Shown here piece by piece: positions 16,857-25,269 of a DNA stretch of 49,634 nt; the stretch's first letter is position 1; the number at the start of each line of letters is the position of its first letter. A program made the position numbers and the translations under genes. This DNA comes from Acidimicrobiia bacterium (GTDB taxonomy: Bacteria > Actinomycetota > Acidimicrobiia > Spongiisociales > Spongiisociaceae): positions 1 to 49,634 of the forward strand of contig JAGWAN010000010.1 of NCBI GenBank assembly GCA_021296345.1. Reading direction: 5' to 3'. The notes under the pieces are model-generated. The model saw only the letters and a list, made by a program, of their open reading frames with translations. It did no database searches and was not told the origin of the DNA.

Positions 16857-17864
16857 TTATGCGGTCGGTTCTGCCAGCAGGTTGACGACGAGGCGTATCA
16901 TCAGGTCCTTGCTGCGTGGGGCGCTCTCAGCGATGAGCAGCGTGAGCGCGGTTAGGGCCTGGGGATTGAGCCGATGTTCTACCCCCTCCTGTTCGAGATA
17001 GACCAGGAATAGCAGCGAGCCGATGCGCTTGTTGCCGTCAGTGAAGGGATGGTCCTTCACCAGGAAGTAGAGAAGGTTCGCCGCCTTTTCCTCCCTGGAG
17101 CGGTAGAGCGGTTCCCCGAACATGGTCTGCTCGACGTTGCCAAGGATTCCTTCGAGTGAGTCACCACGCAGGGTGCCGAAGAGGGAGGTGGCCTCCCCAC
17201 GCACCATCAACTCCCTCTTGAATTCAACGATCGTCTCGACAGCGCGGTCGTATTCCAGCGCGGTATTGGCGGGTTTCGCGCCCGCCGGCGCCGCGAGCCG
17301 ATCCTCGTCGTACTCCAGGAGCAGATGCCATGTGTCGGCATAACGCGCGATGAGATCCAGAACGGCGCTCCCGGTGTCCTCGACCAGAGCTTGGTTCTGC
17401 AACGTCCGGGCCAGGAGATCCAGCGTCTCACGGGCCTCGGTTAACCCACGCTCGGCCAGCCGCCGCTCGCTGAGGGTGTAGCCTCGAACCAGGTGTTCGC
17501 GCAAGGTACGCGTGGCCCACTGACGAAAGCGCACAGCTTGGCGCGAGTTGACCCGGTAGCCCACCGAGATGATGGCGTCTAGGTCGTAGTGCCTGATGCG
17601 GCGCCTTACCTGTCTCCCGCCCTCAGATCGAACTAGTAAGAAATCCTTAACAGTTGCCTGCTCGTCCAGTTCGTCGTCGGCGAACACGTTCTGAAGATGC
17701 ATCAGCACGTTCTGGGGAGTGGTGTCGAACACGTCGGCCATCTGGCGCCGAGTCAGCCACACCGTCTCCCGGTCCAGCCGGACATCCACGCGCACGGCAC
17801 CGTCCGCAGCCCCGTAGACCACGACCTCTCCACCCGGGGACCGTTCAGCTGTTGCCTGGCTCAT
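16857..17864 (-). CDS. RhuM-family protein fused to a Doc/Fic domain
   Basis: A 335-residue protein. The N-terminal half is RhuM-like (VWLTRRQMADVFDTTPQNV, then RHYDLDAIISVGYRVNS and FRQWATRTLREHLVRGY). The C-terminal half is a Fic domain with HPFTDGNKRIGS near residue 272. The GNKR form matches Doc, a toxin that phosphorylates EF-Tu, rather than the GNGR of AMP-transferring Fic proteins. No antitoxin gene is adjacent. The ATG at 17864 is chosen because a TACGAT -10 box lies 7 nt upstream. The reading frame continues further up without similarity. Confidence 0.82.
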   Translation of the reverse strand: MSQATAERSPGGEVVVYGAADGAVRVDVRLDRETVWLTRRQMADVFDTTPQNVLMHLQNVFADDELDEQATVKDFLLVRSEGGRQVRRRIRHYDLDAIISVGYRVNSRQAVRFRQWATRTLREHLVRGYTLSERRLAERGLTEARETLDLLARTLQNQALVEDTGSAVLDLIARYADTWHLLLEYDEDRLAAPAGAKPANTALEYDRAVETIVEFKRELMVRGEATSLFGTLRGDSLEGILGNVEQTMFGEPLYRSREEKAANLLYFLVKDHPFTDGNKRIGSLLFLVYLEQEGVEHRLNPQALTALTLLIAESAPRSKDLMIRLVVNLLAEPTA

Positions 17865-17871
17865 AGCTCGC

Positions 17872-17877
17872 ATCGTA
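17872..17877 (-). promoter_or_regulatory. -10 box TACGAT, leaderless start of the RhuM-Doc gene
   Basis: Minus-strand TACGAT, 7 nt (GCGAGCT), then ATG at 17864. It overlaps an alternative in-frame ATG at 17873, making that start unlikely. Confidence 0.5.
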
Positions 17878-18060
17878 CCGCCAGGCTGTGACATATTTGC
17901 GCACAGGCGCCTTGGTTCCCCGCCCTCGCGCCGAGTGTCTACCCAGCCGCCATTGGTAGGTCGTTTCGCTGCGCTACCGTGGCTTTCCGGCCACTCTCCT
18001 GCGACTTCAGGTAGGTGGGGGATCGTGGCTCGGCAGAAGCTACCGGCCGCAGCGACCCGC

Positions 18061-18066
18061 AGGAGG
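18061..18066 (+). promoter_or_regulatory. Strong ribosome binding site AGGAGG
   Basis: Perfect AGGAGG, 5 nt before the ATG at 18072, which fixes the start of the VOC-family gene against the upstream in-frame start at 18015. Confidence 0.8.
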
Positions 18067-18071
18067 ATGCC

Positions 18072-18437
18072 ATGCCCAACCCCGTAGTCCATTTCGAGAT
18101 CCAGTCCACGGAGCCGGGGAAGAGCCAGGACTTCTTCAGGGAAGTGTTCGGATGGCAGGTCGATGTGGTGCCCGAGATGGGTTATGGCCTCGTGAACACC
18201 GGTGCCGAGTCAGGGATAAACGGCGGTATCGAGCCCTCGCCCACCGGGGAGAACCGGGTGATGATCTACATCGAGGTCGACGACATCCAGGGCTACCTCG
18301 ACCGGGCGGTGGCCGCCGGCGCCGGGGTCGTGATGCCGGTGACGGTCGTTCCCGGCGCCGTGACCTTTGCGCTGTTCTCGGATCCGGCCGGCGCGGTGGT
18401 CGGCATCGTGGATAGCGAGACGCCGCCCGCTGAGTAG
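18072..18437 (+). CDS. VOC/glyoxalase-like protein
   Basis: A 121-residue single-module vicinal-oxygen-chelate protein starting MPNPVVHFEIQSTEPGKSQ. It shows FFREVFGWQVD, VMIYIEVDDIQGYLDRA and FALFSDPAGAVVGIV, typical of the glyoxalase/bleomycin-resistance fold. It probably dimerises to form metal or ligand sites. The substrate cannot be predicted. Its TAG stop is the first triplet of a heptad repeat array. Confidence 0.88.
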   Translation: MPNPVVHFEIQSTEPGKSQDFFREVFGWQVDVVPEMGYGLVNTGAESGINGGIEPSPTGENRVMIYIEVDDIQGYLDRAVAAGAGVVMPVTVVPGAVTFALFSDPAGAVVGIVDSETPPAE

Positions 18438-18674
18438 TGGCCAGTGGCCAGTGGACAGTGAACGGCGGGTCCGTAGAATGACGATTGCCTGTCCGCTCGG
18501 TTAGTAGGCGCAAGCCGAATGGAACCGAAGTGCGGCGGCGACGGGGCCCCGGAACGCACGGGGTCCCATTCTTTGGGAGTCCTAACGACACCCCGGCGAC
18601 TCAAGTATCCCGCCTCCACAAATGTGGGTGACCGTTAGTCGCTGGCGAAACTGACCACTGGCCACTGACCACTA
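18435..18674. repeat. Heptad-repeat element with 25-bp inverted ends, between convergent genes
   Basis: Left end 18435-18459 and right end 18650-18674 are inverted copies with 2 mismatches in 25. Each is built of heptads close to CAGTGGC. The left array begins at the TAG stop of the VOC gene. The interior is not coding and holds a strong nested hairpin (18517-18571): GAATGGAACC pairs with GGTCCCATTC with one mismatch, then GTGCG pairs with CGCAC. It resembles a small non-autonomous or structured repeat. No transposase is present. Confidence 0.8.
18517..18571. other. Nested stem-loop inside the heptad element
   Basis: Ten positions with one mismatch (18517-18526 with 18562-18571), then a 3-nt bulge, then 5 perfect pairs (18530-18534 with 18555-18559), capped by a GC-rich tip containing GGGGCCCC. 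It could be a structured RNA or a bidirectional terminator. Confidence 0.55.
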
Positions 18675-18678
18675 ACTG

Positions 18679-20361
18679 TCAGGCGTCAGTGACGCACCCC
18701 GTGCTTGCTGTCGATACCGTCTTGATGTATTTGGCCAGGGTGCCCCGCGTGGCTTTCAACGGCGGGGGAGTCCAAGCCGCCCGACGGTCGGCCAGATCGG
18801 CTTCGGAGACGTCCAACGTGATGGTCCGGGCGACCGCGTCTATCGAGATCCGATCCCCGGGTTCCACCAGCGCGATCGGGCCGCCCTCCTGGGCTTCGGG
18901 GCAGGCGTGACCCATGATGAAGCCGTGCGAGCCACCGGAGAAGCGGCCGTCGGTAATGAGGGCTACGTCCTGTCCCAGACCGGCGCCCATGATGGCTGAG
19001 GTGGGGGTGAGCATCTCGGGCATGCCCGGCCCGCCCTTCGGGCCTTCGTAGCGGATGATGATTACCGAGCCGGGTCCGATCTCGCCCCGCTCCAGGGCGG
19101 CAAGCATGTCCTCTTCGCTGTCGTAGGGCAGGGCCGTGCCCGTGAAGGACAAGCCTTCCTTGCCGGTTATCTTGGCGACCGCTCCTTCGGGGGCCAGATT
19201 GCCGCGGAGGATCTGGATGTGGCCCGAGTCCTTAACCGGGTTGTCCCAGGGAGCGATCACCAGCTGCCCCTCCGCCAGTCCCGGCAGATCGGCGAGGTTC
19301 TCGGCCATGGTCCGGCCGGTCACGGTCAGGCAGTCGCCATCGATAGCGCCCCGTTCCAGCAGCATTCTCAGCACCGCCGGTGTCCCCCCCACCCCATGCA
19401 GATCCTCCATCACGTACCGGCCGGAGGGCTTGAGGTCGCCCAGGTAGGGGATGCGGTCGCTGACCGGCTGGAAGTCCTCGATGTCCAGATCGACCCCGGC
19501 CGAGTGGGCCATGGCCATCAGGTGCAGCACCGCGTTGGTGGAGCCGCCCAGCGCCATCGTGATGACCATGGCGTTTTCGAACGCCGCCCGGGTCATGATG
19601 TCACTGGGGCGGATGTCCTCCTCGAGAAGCCTGCGGATGGCGGTACCCGCAGCCCGGCACTCGGCCGCCTTGCCCGGGTCGGTCGCCGGGGTGGAAGAGC
19701 TGTAGGGGAGGCTCATCCCCAACGCCTCGATCGCCACGGCCATCGTGTTGGCCGTGTACATGCCCCCGCAGGCGCCGGCGCCCGGGCAGGCATTGCGAAC
19801 CACGTCGAGCCGATCATCCTCGCTCAGGCGGCCCGCGATCGCCTCGCCGTAGGACTGGAAGGCCGACACGATGTCGATCGGGTTGCCGTGACGGTTCACG
19901 CCGGCCCGGATGGTGCCCCCGTAGATCATCAGCGCCGGACGGTCAAGACGGGCCATCGCCATTACGGCTCCCGGCATGTTCTTGTCGCAGCCCGGGATCG
20001 AGATGTTGGCGTCGTACCACTGGGCGCTCATGACGGTTTCGATCGAGTCGGCGATGAGATCCCTCGACTGGAGCGAGAAGGACATACCGTCGGTCCCCAT
20101 CGACATCCCGTCCGACACGCCGATGGTGTTGAAACGCATCCCCACCAGGCCGGCCTCGGTGACCCCGAGCTTGGTCTCGGCCGCCAACTCGTCCAGGTGC
20201 ATGTTGCAGCTGTTGCCCTCGTACCACATCGAGGCGATCCCGACCTGGGCTTTCGACATGTCGCCGGGCGTGAGGCCGGCGGCGTAGAGCATGGCCTGCG
20301 AGCCGCCCTGCGAGCGTTGTTGGGTTATCCGTCTGCTGATGCGGTTGATGGCTGTTTCCAT
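18679..20361 (-). CDS. ilvD: Dihydroxy-acid dehydratase
   Basis: A 560-residue enzyme starting [15 protein letters not shown]. Cysteines near 52 (GNSCN), 125 (PGCDKN) and 198 ([14 protein letters not shown]) are the expected iron-sulfur ligands, and the spacing resembles the [2Fe-2S] form known from actinobacteria. [19 protein letters not shown] and TDGRFSGG are diagnostic. It makes the keto acids for valine and isoleucine. It is apart from the ilv-leu operon. The ATG is 8 nt after a TATGAT box, so a TTG three codons upstream is not chosen. Confidence 0.95.
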   Translation of the reverse strand: METAINRISRRITQQRSQGGSQAMLYAAGLTPGDMSKAQVGIASMWYEGNSCNMHLDELAAETKLGVTEAGLVGMRFNTIGVSDGMSMGTDGMSFSLQSRDLIADSIETVMSAQWYDANISIPGCDKNMPGAVMAMARLDRPALMIYGGTIRAGVNRHGNPIDIVSAFQSYGEAIAGRLSEDDRLDVVRNACPGAGACGGMYTANTMAVAIEALGMSLPYSSSTPATDPGKAAECRAAGTAIRRLLEEDIRPSDIMTRAAFENAMVITMALGGSTNAVLHLMAMAHSAGVDLDIEDFQPVSDRIPYLGDLKPSGRYVMEDLHGVGGTPAVLRMLLERGAIDGDCLTVTGRTMAENLADLPGLAEGQLVIAPWDNPVKDSGHIQILRGNLAPEGAVAKITGKEGLSFTGTALPYDSEEDMLAALERGEIGPGSVIIIRYEGPKGGPGMPEMLTPTSAIMGAGLGQDVALITDGRFSGGSHGFIMGHACPEAQEGGPIALVEPGDRISIDAVARTITLDVSEADLADRRAAWTPPPLKATRGTLAKYIKTVSTASTGCVTDA

Positions 20362-20369
20362 GCGCGCCA

Positions 20370-20375
20370 ATCATA
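20370..20375 (-). promoter_or_regulatory. -10 box TATGAT of ilvD
   Basis: Minus-strand TATGAT, 8 nt (TGGCGCGC), then ATG at 20361. A transcript would start at or 1-2 nt before the start codon. Confidence 0.55.
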
Positions 20376-20408
20376 GATTGGGCGCGGGTCCGATCCGGTA
20401 CGGACCAC

Positions 20409-20414
20409 TAGCCT
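20409..20414 (+). promoter_or_regulatory. -10 box TAGCCT before a leaderless upstream ORF
   Basis: TAGCCT, 7 nt, then ATG at 20422, which opens a 24-codon ORF in front of the metallophosphoesterase gene. Confidence 0.4.
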
Positions 20415-20421
20415 TGTCGCC

Positions 20422-20496
20422 ATGGTCCTCCTGCCCGATCGAAGGCTTCCGGCCGTCGGGCCGCAGGATGGCGATGATCGCGGTGGTCGGTGCTGA
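20422..20496 (+). CDS. Candidate leaderless upstream ORF, 24 codons
   Basis: It begins MVLLPDRRLPAVGPQDG and ends in Cys-TGA. The stop (20494-20496) follows the GTG start of the metallophosphoesterase (20490-20492) by two bases in another frame, so termination could feed re-initiation. No family similarity is expected for such a short peptide. Confidence 0.35.
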   Translation: MVLLPDRRLPAVGPQDGDDRGGRC

Positions 20497-21248
20497 TCGT
20501 CAGCGACGTGCATGGGGCCTTCACCGAGTTGGCCCGGGTTGCGTCGCGTGGAGGGCCCCTGCTGGTGCTCGGGGATCTCCTCAACTTCGTGGACTACCGC
20601 ACCGGGCGGGGTATCGCCGCCGACGTGTACGGCCCGGACTACGCCCGCGAGTTCATCCGTAACCGTAGGACCGGTGACTGGCCGGCTAACCGCCGGCTGT
20701 GGCGCCGTGTCCAGGACGGACGGGAGTCCGAGCTGGCCGAACACATCCGGGCCGAGGTACGCGGTCAGTACCGGGCCGCCCGCCGGGCCCTGATGCCTGC
20801 CGAGAAGGCCTACGTGATCCACGGCAACGTGGACTGGCCGGAGGAGATGGCGGCGGCATTGGCGGACGAGGTAGTGCTGGTGGACGGCGAGGTGGTTCAG
20901 ATCGATGGTTACTCGGTCGGGTTCGCCGGGGGAGGGGTGCCCACCCCGGCGAGGGCCCGGGGTGAGGTGTCGCACGAGGCCATGGCCGCCAAGCTGGACG
21001 CCTTGGGACGGGTGGACATCCTGTGCACTCATGTTGCGCCCGCGGTGGCTCCGCTCCGCCGGGACGTGGTGACGGGCATGCTGGAGCGGTCGTCTTCGGT
21101 GGTGCTGGACTACCTGCTCACCCACCGGCCTCGTTACCACTATTTCGGAGACATCCACCAGCCCCAGGCGCACGCGTGGCGGGTGGGACGCACCGTCTGC
21201 CGCAATGTCGGTTACTTCCGGGCCACGGCTCGCGCGGTGCGCCACTGA
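20490..21248 (+). CDS. Calcineurin-like metallophosphoesterase
   Basis: A 252-residue protein starting MLIVSDVHGAF. The metal-binding motifs appear in order: SDVHG, LVLGDLLNF, VIHGNVDWP, LCTHVAPAVAP and YFGDIHQPQAH. These are the D-x-H, GD, GN and H-x-H type blocks of the family. It hydrolyses a phosphoester of unknown identity. GTG at 20490 is the only start between the upstream in-frame TGA at 20475 and the first motif. Confidence 0.85.
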   Translation: MLIVSDVHGAFTELARVASRGGPLLVLGDLLNFVDYRTGRGIAADVYGPDYAREFIRNRRTGDWPANRRLWRRVQDGRESELAEHIRAEVRGQYRAARRALMPAEKAYVIHGNVDWPEEMAAALADEVVLVDGEVVQIDGYSVGFAGGGVPTPARARGEVSHEAMAAKLDALGRVDILCTHVAPAVAPLRRDVVTGMLERSSSVVLDYLLTHRPRYHYFGDIHQPQAHAWRVGRTVCRNVGYFRATARAVRH

Positions 21249-21266
21249 AGTGTCACGGTCCGGTGG

Positions 21267-21272
21267 TACGTT
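21267..21272 (+). promoter_or_regulatory. -10 box TACGTT, leaderless start of the helicase gene
   Basis: TACGTT, 6 nt (CTCGGC), then ATG at 21279. Confidence 0.5.
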
Positions 21273-21278
21273 CTCGGC

Positions 21279-23891
21279 ATGGTGTTCCCGGGGCCACGAC
21301 AGCTTGGGCGCGGGGTGGTCGTCAACCCCGGCGACCCCGATCCGGTCGACGGGCTGCCCAGGGTGCGCGTGGATCAGGACCTCCTGGATTCGCCCGAGTC
21401 GCTGGCCGCGACGGTGGACCGGCTGCATCGGGGCTGGTCGGCCCGAGAGCCCGTAACGGTTGAACTGGCTGTCGACCAGGAGGAGCTCCGACGACCGGTC
21501 ATGGAGGAGCGCCCGTTGTGGCGGCTCGGAACGGACTTCACCATCCTCAGGGAGCGGCTTCACTTCCTGGTCTGGGCCAACAACTGGGATTGCCGGACGG
21601 GCACCCCGGTGTGGTGGTGGGCCTCGAAGGCCGCCGGGCTGGGCGCCGGCGAGGGTGGTTCCGCCGACATAGTCCTTCGGAACGGTGAGCCGGCGTGGGT
21701 GGACGGAGGTCCACGGGAGCCGCTCGACCTGCCCGTGGTGCACGCCGAGTCGGTCGAAGCGGGTCGCCTCCGTCTAGCCGGTTCGCCGGCGGGGCTCGGC
21801 CCGGATCTGGATCCCGCCCAGCGGGCAGCCGTCAAAGCGGGCGGCGGGCCCGCGCGCATCATCGCCACCGCCGGATCGGGTAAGACACGAACCCTCCTGG
21901 CCCGGCTCGCTCACCTGGTCGATGACCGGAGGGTCGAGTCCGGCCTGGTGACAGCGGTCGCCTACAACAACCGGGCCGCCGCTCAGATGAGGGAGCGTCT
22001 GGGGAGGCGGGACCTCCACATCCGTACCATCCATTCGCTGGGCTGGGCGATCGTCAGGGAAGCCTTGCCCGACGCGCGCCTCCTTGACGAACGAGAGGTC
22101 CGGAGCCGGCTCCGGGGTCTCGTACCGAGCCGGCGCATTCTCAATAAGGACGTCATCGGTCCCTACGTGGAGGCGTTGTCGGACGCCCGCCTGGCCCTGC
22201 GGGATCCGGCCAAGGTGGAGGAGGGCCGCGACGACATCCCCGGCTTCGCGGAGGTCTTCAGGCGCTACCGCTACCGGCTCGAACGGCATGGCCTGGTGGA
22301 CTACGACGAGCAGATCTACCGAGCCGTCGAGCTGCTGCTCCGGGAACCCGACCTCCGGGCCCGGTGGCAGTCCCGATGCAGGCACCTGCTGGTCGACGAG
22401 TTCCAAGACCTCACGCCTGCCTACGTGCTGTTGCTCCGGGTGTTGTCATCGCCGCGCCTCAACGTGTTCGGGGTCGGGGACGACGATCAGACCATCTACG
22501 GGTATGCGGGGGCGGACCCACGCTTCCTGGTGGACTTCGACCGGTTCTTCCCGGGGGCGGCGGAGCACGCGTTGGAGGTGAACTACCGGTCGCCGGTCGC
22601 AGCGATCACAGCAGGAAACCATCTGCTCGCCCGCAACAGCGTCCGGGTGCCGAAGGCCGTCGGCCCGGCGCCCGGCTCGCCGGAGGGGACCGACCGCCTC
22701 CTGATCCTCGAGCGGCCCGATCCGGAAGTGACCGGGGCGGCGATCGATCGGGTTCGCACCTGGCTGGATGACGGGGTCCCTCCCGGCAAGGTGGCGGTGC
22801 TGGCCCGGGTCAATTCGGCCCTCCTTCCCGTGCTGGCCGGGTTGGACCAAGCCGGGTTTCCGTTGAACTCCAGGATCGAGCCCGGATTGCTCGACCGGTC
22901 GGTCATGAGATCGGTGCTGGCTTGGATACGTCTGGGTCTCCGGCCGGAGGAGATGGTGCGCCTGGACCTGCTCGAAGCGGTCCGCCGCCCCTCCCGGGGC
23001 CTGAACCGCCTGGCGGACCGGCGCCTCCAACGGAGCGTGTACTCCCTGGAGGATCTCCGGGAGTTGGCGGGGGGCTTGGAGGGTCGCCAGGCGGAGGCAT
23101 GGGTCACGTGGGTTCATGACATCGCCGGGCTGGCCGGCAAGGTAAGGAACGGAAGGGTCGGCCCCGTGCTCCGGCGGCTGATCGATGACATCGGTCTGGG
23201 ACGCTCGGCCCATCTGCTGGATCGGAACCGGACCCGGGTGGACAAGGCCGGCCACGCCGACGATCTGGTTGCGCTCCACCGAACCGCCTCCGTGTACAGC
23301 GAGGTGGGAACGTTCGAGGAGAACCTTCGGGCAGTGCTGGCGCGACATCGCGGTGCCGGAGAGGTCCGGGACGGCGTCACGCTCTCCACGGTCCACCGGG
23401 TCAAGGGCATGGAGTGGGACCGGGTGCTCGTCTTCGGGGCCGATCGGGGCCTGATGCCCCACGCGCTCTCGGAGAATGTGGAGGAGGAGCGCCGGATCCT
23501 CTACGTGGCCATCACCCGGGCTCGCCGTCAAGCAGTGGTGGTGGCGGACGCCGACCGTCCCTCGCGGTTCCTGGCCGAGATGCGAGGCCGACAGCCTCGG
23601 AAGGTTCCGGGCTCGACCTCCCGAACACCGGTGGCGGCGACGGGACCTGCGACGCCGGTGGAAGTCGATTCCGAGTTGTTCGAGCAGCTCAAGACCTGGC
23701 GTCGCGATCGATCCAGGGAACTAGATGTGCCGGCCTACATCCTGTTCTCGAACCGGACCCTCGAAGGGATAGCGGCCCGGCGCCCGCGGAACGAGCATGA
23801 ATTGCTCGCGGTAAGCGGGGTCGGTCCTACTAAATTGGATCTGTTCGGGGAAGAGGTGCTGGAGATCGTTCGGGAGTGTTCTTCATCATGA
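21279..23891 (+). CDS. UvrD2-like ATP-dependent helicase with HRDC domain and N-terminal extension
   Basis: An 870-residue superfamily 1A helicase. The helicase core starts at about residue 177 with LDPAQRAAVKAG and Walker A ATAGSGKT (196-203). It continues with motif II VDEFQDL, motif III GVGDDDQTIYGYAGA, motif IV EVNYRSP, motif V STVHRVKGMEWDRV and motif VI RRILYVAITRARR. A C-terminal HRDC domain (RELDVPAYILFSNRTLEGIA onward, ending at GVGPTKLDLFGEE) matches the UvrD2 layout of mycobacteria. The first 175 residues are not part of any helicase domain I recognise; they are aromatic-rich (FLVWANNWDC, VWWWASKAAG). Confidence 0.9.
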   Translation: MVFPGPRQLGRGVVVNPGDPDPVDGLPRVRVDQDLLDSPESLAATVDRLHRGWSAREPVTVELAVDQEELRRPVMEERPLWRLGTDFTILRERLHFLVWANNWDCRTGTPVWWWASKAAGLGAGEGGSADIVLRNGEPAWVDGGPREPLDLPVVHAESVEAGRLRLAGSPAGLGPDLDPAQRAAVKAGGGPARIIATAGSGKTRTLLARLAHLVDDRRVESGLVTAVAYNNRAAAQMRERLGRRDLHIRTIHSLGWAIVREALPDARLLDEREVRSRLRGLVPSRRILNKDVIGPYVEALSDARLALRDPAKVEEGRDDIPGFAEVFRRYRYRLERHGLVDYDEQIYRAVELLLREPDLRARWQSRCRHLLVDEFQDLTPAYVLLLRVLSSPRLNVFGVGDDDQTIYGYAGADPRFLVDFDRFFPGAAEHALEVNYRSPVAAITAGNHLLARNSVRVPKAVGPAPGSPEGTDRLLILERPDPEVTGAAIDRVRTWLDDGVPPGKVAVLARVNSALLPVLAGLDQAGFPLNSRIEPGLLDRSVMRSVLAWIRLGLRPEEMVRLDLLEAVRRPSRGLNRLADRRLQRSVYSLEDLRELAGGLEGRQAEAWVTWVHDIAGLAGKVRNGRVGPVLRRLIDDIGLGRSAHLLDRNRTRVDKAGHADDLVALHRTASVYSEVGTFEENLRAVLARHRGAGEVRDGVTLSTVHRVKGMEWDRVLVFGADRGLMPHALSENVEEERRILYVAITRARRQAVVVADADRPSRFLAEMRGRQPRKVPGSTSRTPVAATGPATPVEVDSELFEQLKTWRRDRSRELDVPAYILFSNRTLEGIAARRPRNEHELLAVSGVGPTKLDLFGEEVLEIVRECSSS

Positions 23892-23976
23892 AGGCGCGAC
23901 CGTCCGTCGCCCCATCTCTCCTTAAACGAGGGGTAGTCGCCACGTCCCTGGCAGCTCGGAAGGATGGGGTTAGCGA

Positions 23977-24411
23977 GTGTCCGAATCGACTCTCCAAACC
24001 ATTGAGATAGACGCTCCACCCGCCAGGTGTTTCGAGGTGGCGGCCGACGTGGAGGCCTATCCGGAGTGGGCCGGTGGCGTGCGGGAGGTCTCGGTCCACG
24101 AGAAGGATGCCCATGGCCGGCCCGTCAGAGCCACCCTCGTGGTGGATGCCATGATCAGGCAGGTCGAGGTCACGTTCCGCTACACCTACGACCCGCCCCA
24201 TGCGATCAACTGGACGGCCGAGCCGGGGCGAGATGTCATCGAGCTGGACGGATCGTACGAGTTCCGCGAGCTCGGAGAGGGAACCAAGGCTGTCTACATG
24301 CTGAGGGTGGTGCCGGGTTTCGATATCCCCGGATACCTCCGTGGCCAGGCTGAGAAGCAGATCGTGGGCACGGCCCTGCGGGCGCTGCGGAGGCGGGCCG
24401 AGGGAAGCTGA
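23977..24411 (+). CDS. SRPBCC-fold (polyketide cyclase/CoxG-like) protein
   Basis: A 144-residue protein starting with GTG, reading MSESTLQTIEIDAPPARCFEVAADVEAYPEWAGGV. This is the opening of the START/Bet v1-like cyclase family, with a ligand cavity for hydrophobic molecules. FRYTYDPPHAINW and GSYEFREL continue the fold. The C-terminal helix ends QIVGTALRALRRRAEGS. The function is unknown. A purine-rich stretch (AAGGATGGGG) precedes the GTG. Confidence 0.82.
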   Translation: MSESTLQTIEIDAPPARCFEVAADVEAYPEWAGGVREVSVHEKDAHGRPVRATLVVDAMIRQVEVTFRYTYDPPHAINWTAEPGRDVIELDGSYEFRELGEGTKAVYMLRVVPGFDIPGYLRGQAEKQIVGTALRALRRRAEGS

Positions 24412-24503
24412 CCGATCCGCCGCGGGCCCGCTGCTCGACGGCGAAGACCTGGTCTGAACGGACGGCCGGTCCCCGTCCGCTTATCCGCCTCAGGCTCCGG
24501 ACG

Positions 24504-24541
24504 CGCCCGTTCCGGCGCGGGAGGGTGCGCCGGAACGGACG
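24504..24541. terminator. GC-rich hairpin between the SRPBCC and hsp20 genes
   Basis: CGCCCGTTCCGGCGC (24504-24518) pairs with GCGCCGGAACGGACG (24527-24541) with one mismatch and an 8-nt loop. It lies between converging genes and has no T-tract, so it is a candidate bidirectional terminator. Confidence 0.5.
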
Positions 24542-24583
24542 GGAGGGACACTCTGGTAGGGCTTCAGGTGTCGGACGCCGTGC

Positions 24584-25024
24584 TCAGGCAGCCTCGATCT
24601 GGATGGTCCTGGGAAGGATGTCGGGCTGCTTCTGGACCACTACCTCCAGGATGCCGTTGGCGAGGCGGGCGGAGACCTGATCGCTGTCCATGTTGTCGGC
24701 CAACGTGACGGAGCGGGAGAACCCGCCGTCCGCCAACTCACGGTGGCGGTAGGTGGCGCCATCCGCCAGGTCGTGGGCGCGGGAGCCCTTGACGGTCAGC
24801 ACGTTGTCCTCCACCGTGACCTCAAGGTCGCCCAACTCGAATCCGGGGAGCTCGAAGCGGGTCGTGATGTCGGTGCTGGACTCGATGATGTCCACTCGGG
24901 GCACCAGGGTCGGCGCCACCCGATCGCGGGTTCCCAAGAGATGGGTTCCGGCGATGGGGAAGCCCTCGAACAACGAGTCGATGTCCGAGACGAATTTGAA
25001 GGGTCGGGTGCGTACGAGCTGCAT
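24584..25024 (-). CDS. Small heat-shock protein, Hsp20 family
   Basis: A 146-residue protein starting MQLVRTRPFKFVSDIDSLF. The alpha-crystallin domain spans about residues 45-140: PRVDIIESSTDITTRFELPG, LEVTVEDNVLTVKGSR, SRSVTLADNMDSDQVSARLANGILEVVV. It is an ATP-independent chaperone. An AGGAG site lies about 12 nt before the ATG, and upstream in-frame codons lack similarity. The promoter region is strikingly AT-rich. No CIRCE or HAIR (HspR) operator was seen. Confidence 0.92.
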   Translation of the reverse strand: MQLVRTRPFKFVSDIDSLFEGFPIAGTHLLGTRDRVAPTLVPRVDIIESSTDITTRFELPGFELGDLEVTVEDNVLTVKGSRAHDLADGATYRHRELADGGFSRSVTLADNMDSDQVSARLANGILEVVVQKQPDILPRTIQIEAA

Positions 25025-25084
25025 ATGCGTGCTCTTTCTCCTCTGATTGTGGTGTCCGGCTCTCGGGCCGCCCACCTTCCTTGC

Positions 25085-25160
25085 TAGTCATATAATCTAA
25101 CATATATATGCTGAGATTTCTTCCCGATTACACCTAACTTTTTCCTGACTCATGCGAATG
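25085..25160. promoter_or_regulatory. AT-rich divergent control region of hsp20 and the ROK kinase gene
   Basis: This stretch has TATAAT (25091-25096), a palindromic CATATATATG core (25101-25110) and several T/A runs, in clear contrast to the GC-rich surroundings. It lies upstream of hsp20 on the minus strand. The palindrome could be an operator or part of the promoter melting region. The exact start site is not resolved. Confidence 0.5.
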
Positions 25161-25269
25161 GGGCGGAATATGCTGAGGTTGATGGACTGCCAACGGGACG
25201 GAGCGGTCCGGTATTCGTCTCCCGGCCGGCCGCCGCAGCAGTCGTCCCCGGGATGGGACGCCGAGCCCG

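Noticed and set aside
18517-18571. tRNA gene
   Set aside because: The fold is a single long hairpin without T-loop or anticodon arm features.
18435-18674. Insertion sequence
   Set aside because: It has inverted ends but no transposase ORF and no clear target-site duplication, so it is reported as a repeat element only.
22922-23119. Pro/Gly-rich ORF antisense or out of frame within the helicase gene
   Set aside because: Low-complexity product typical of GC-rich shadow frames, without any ribosome site.
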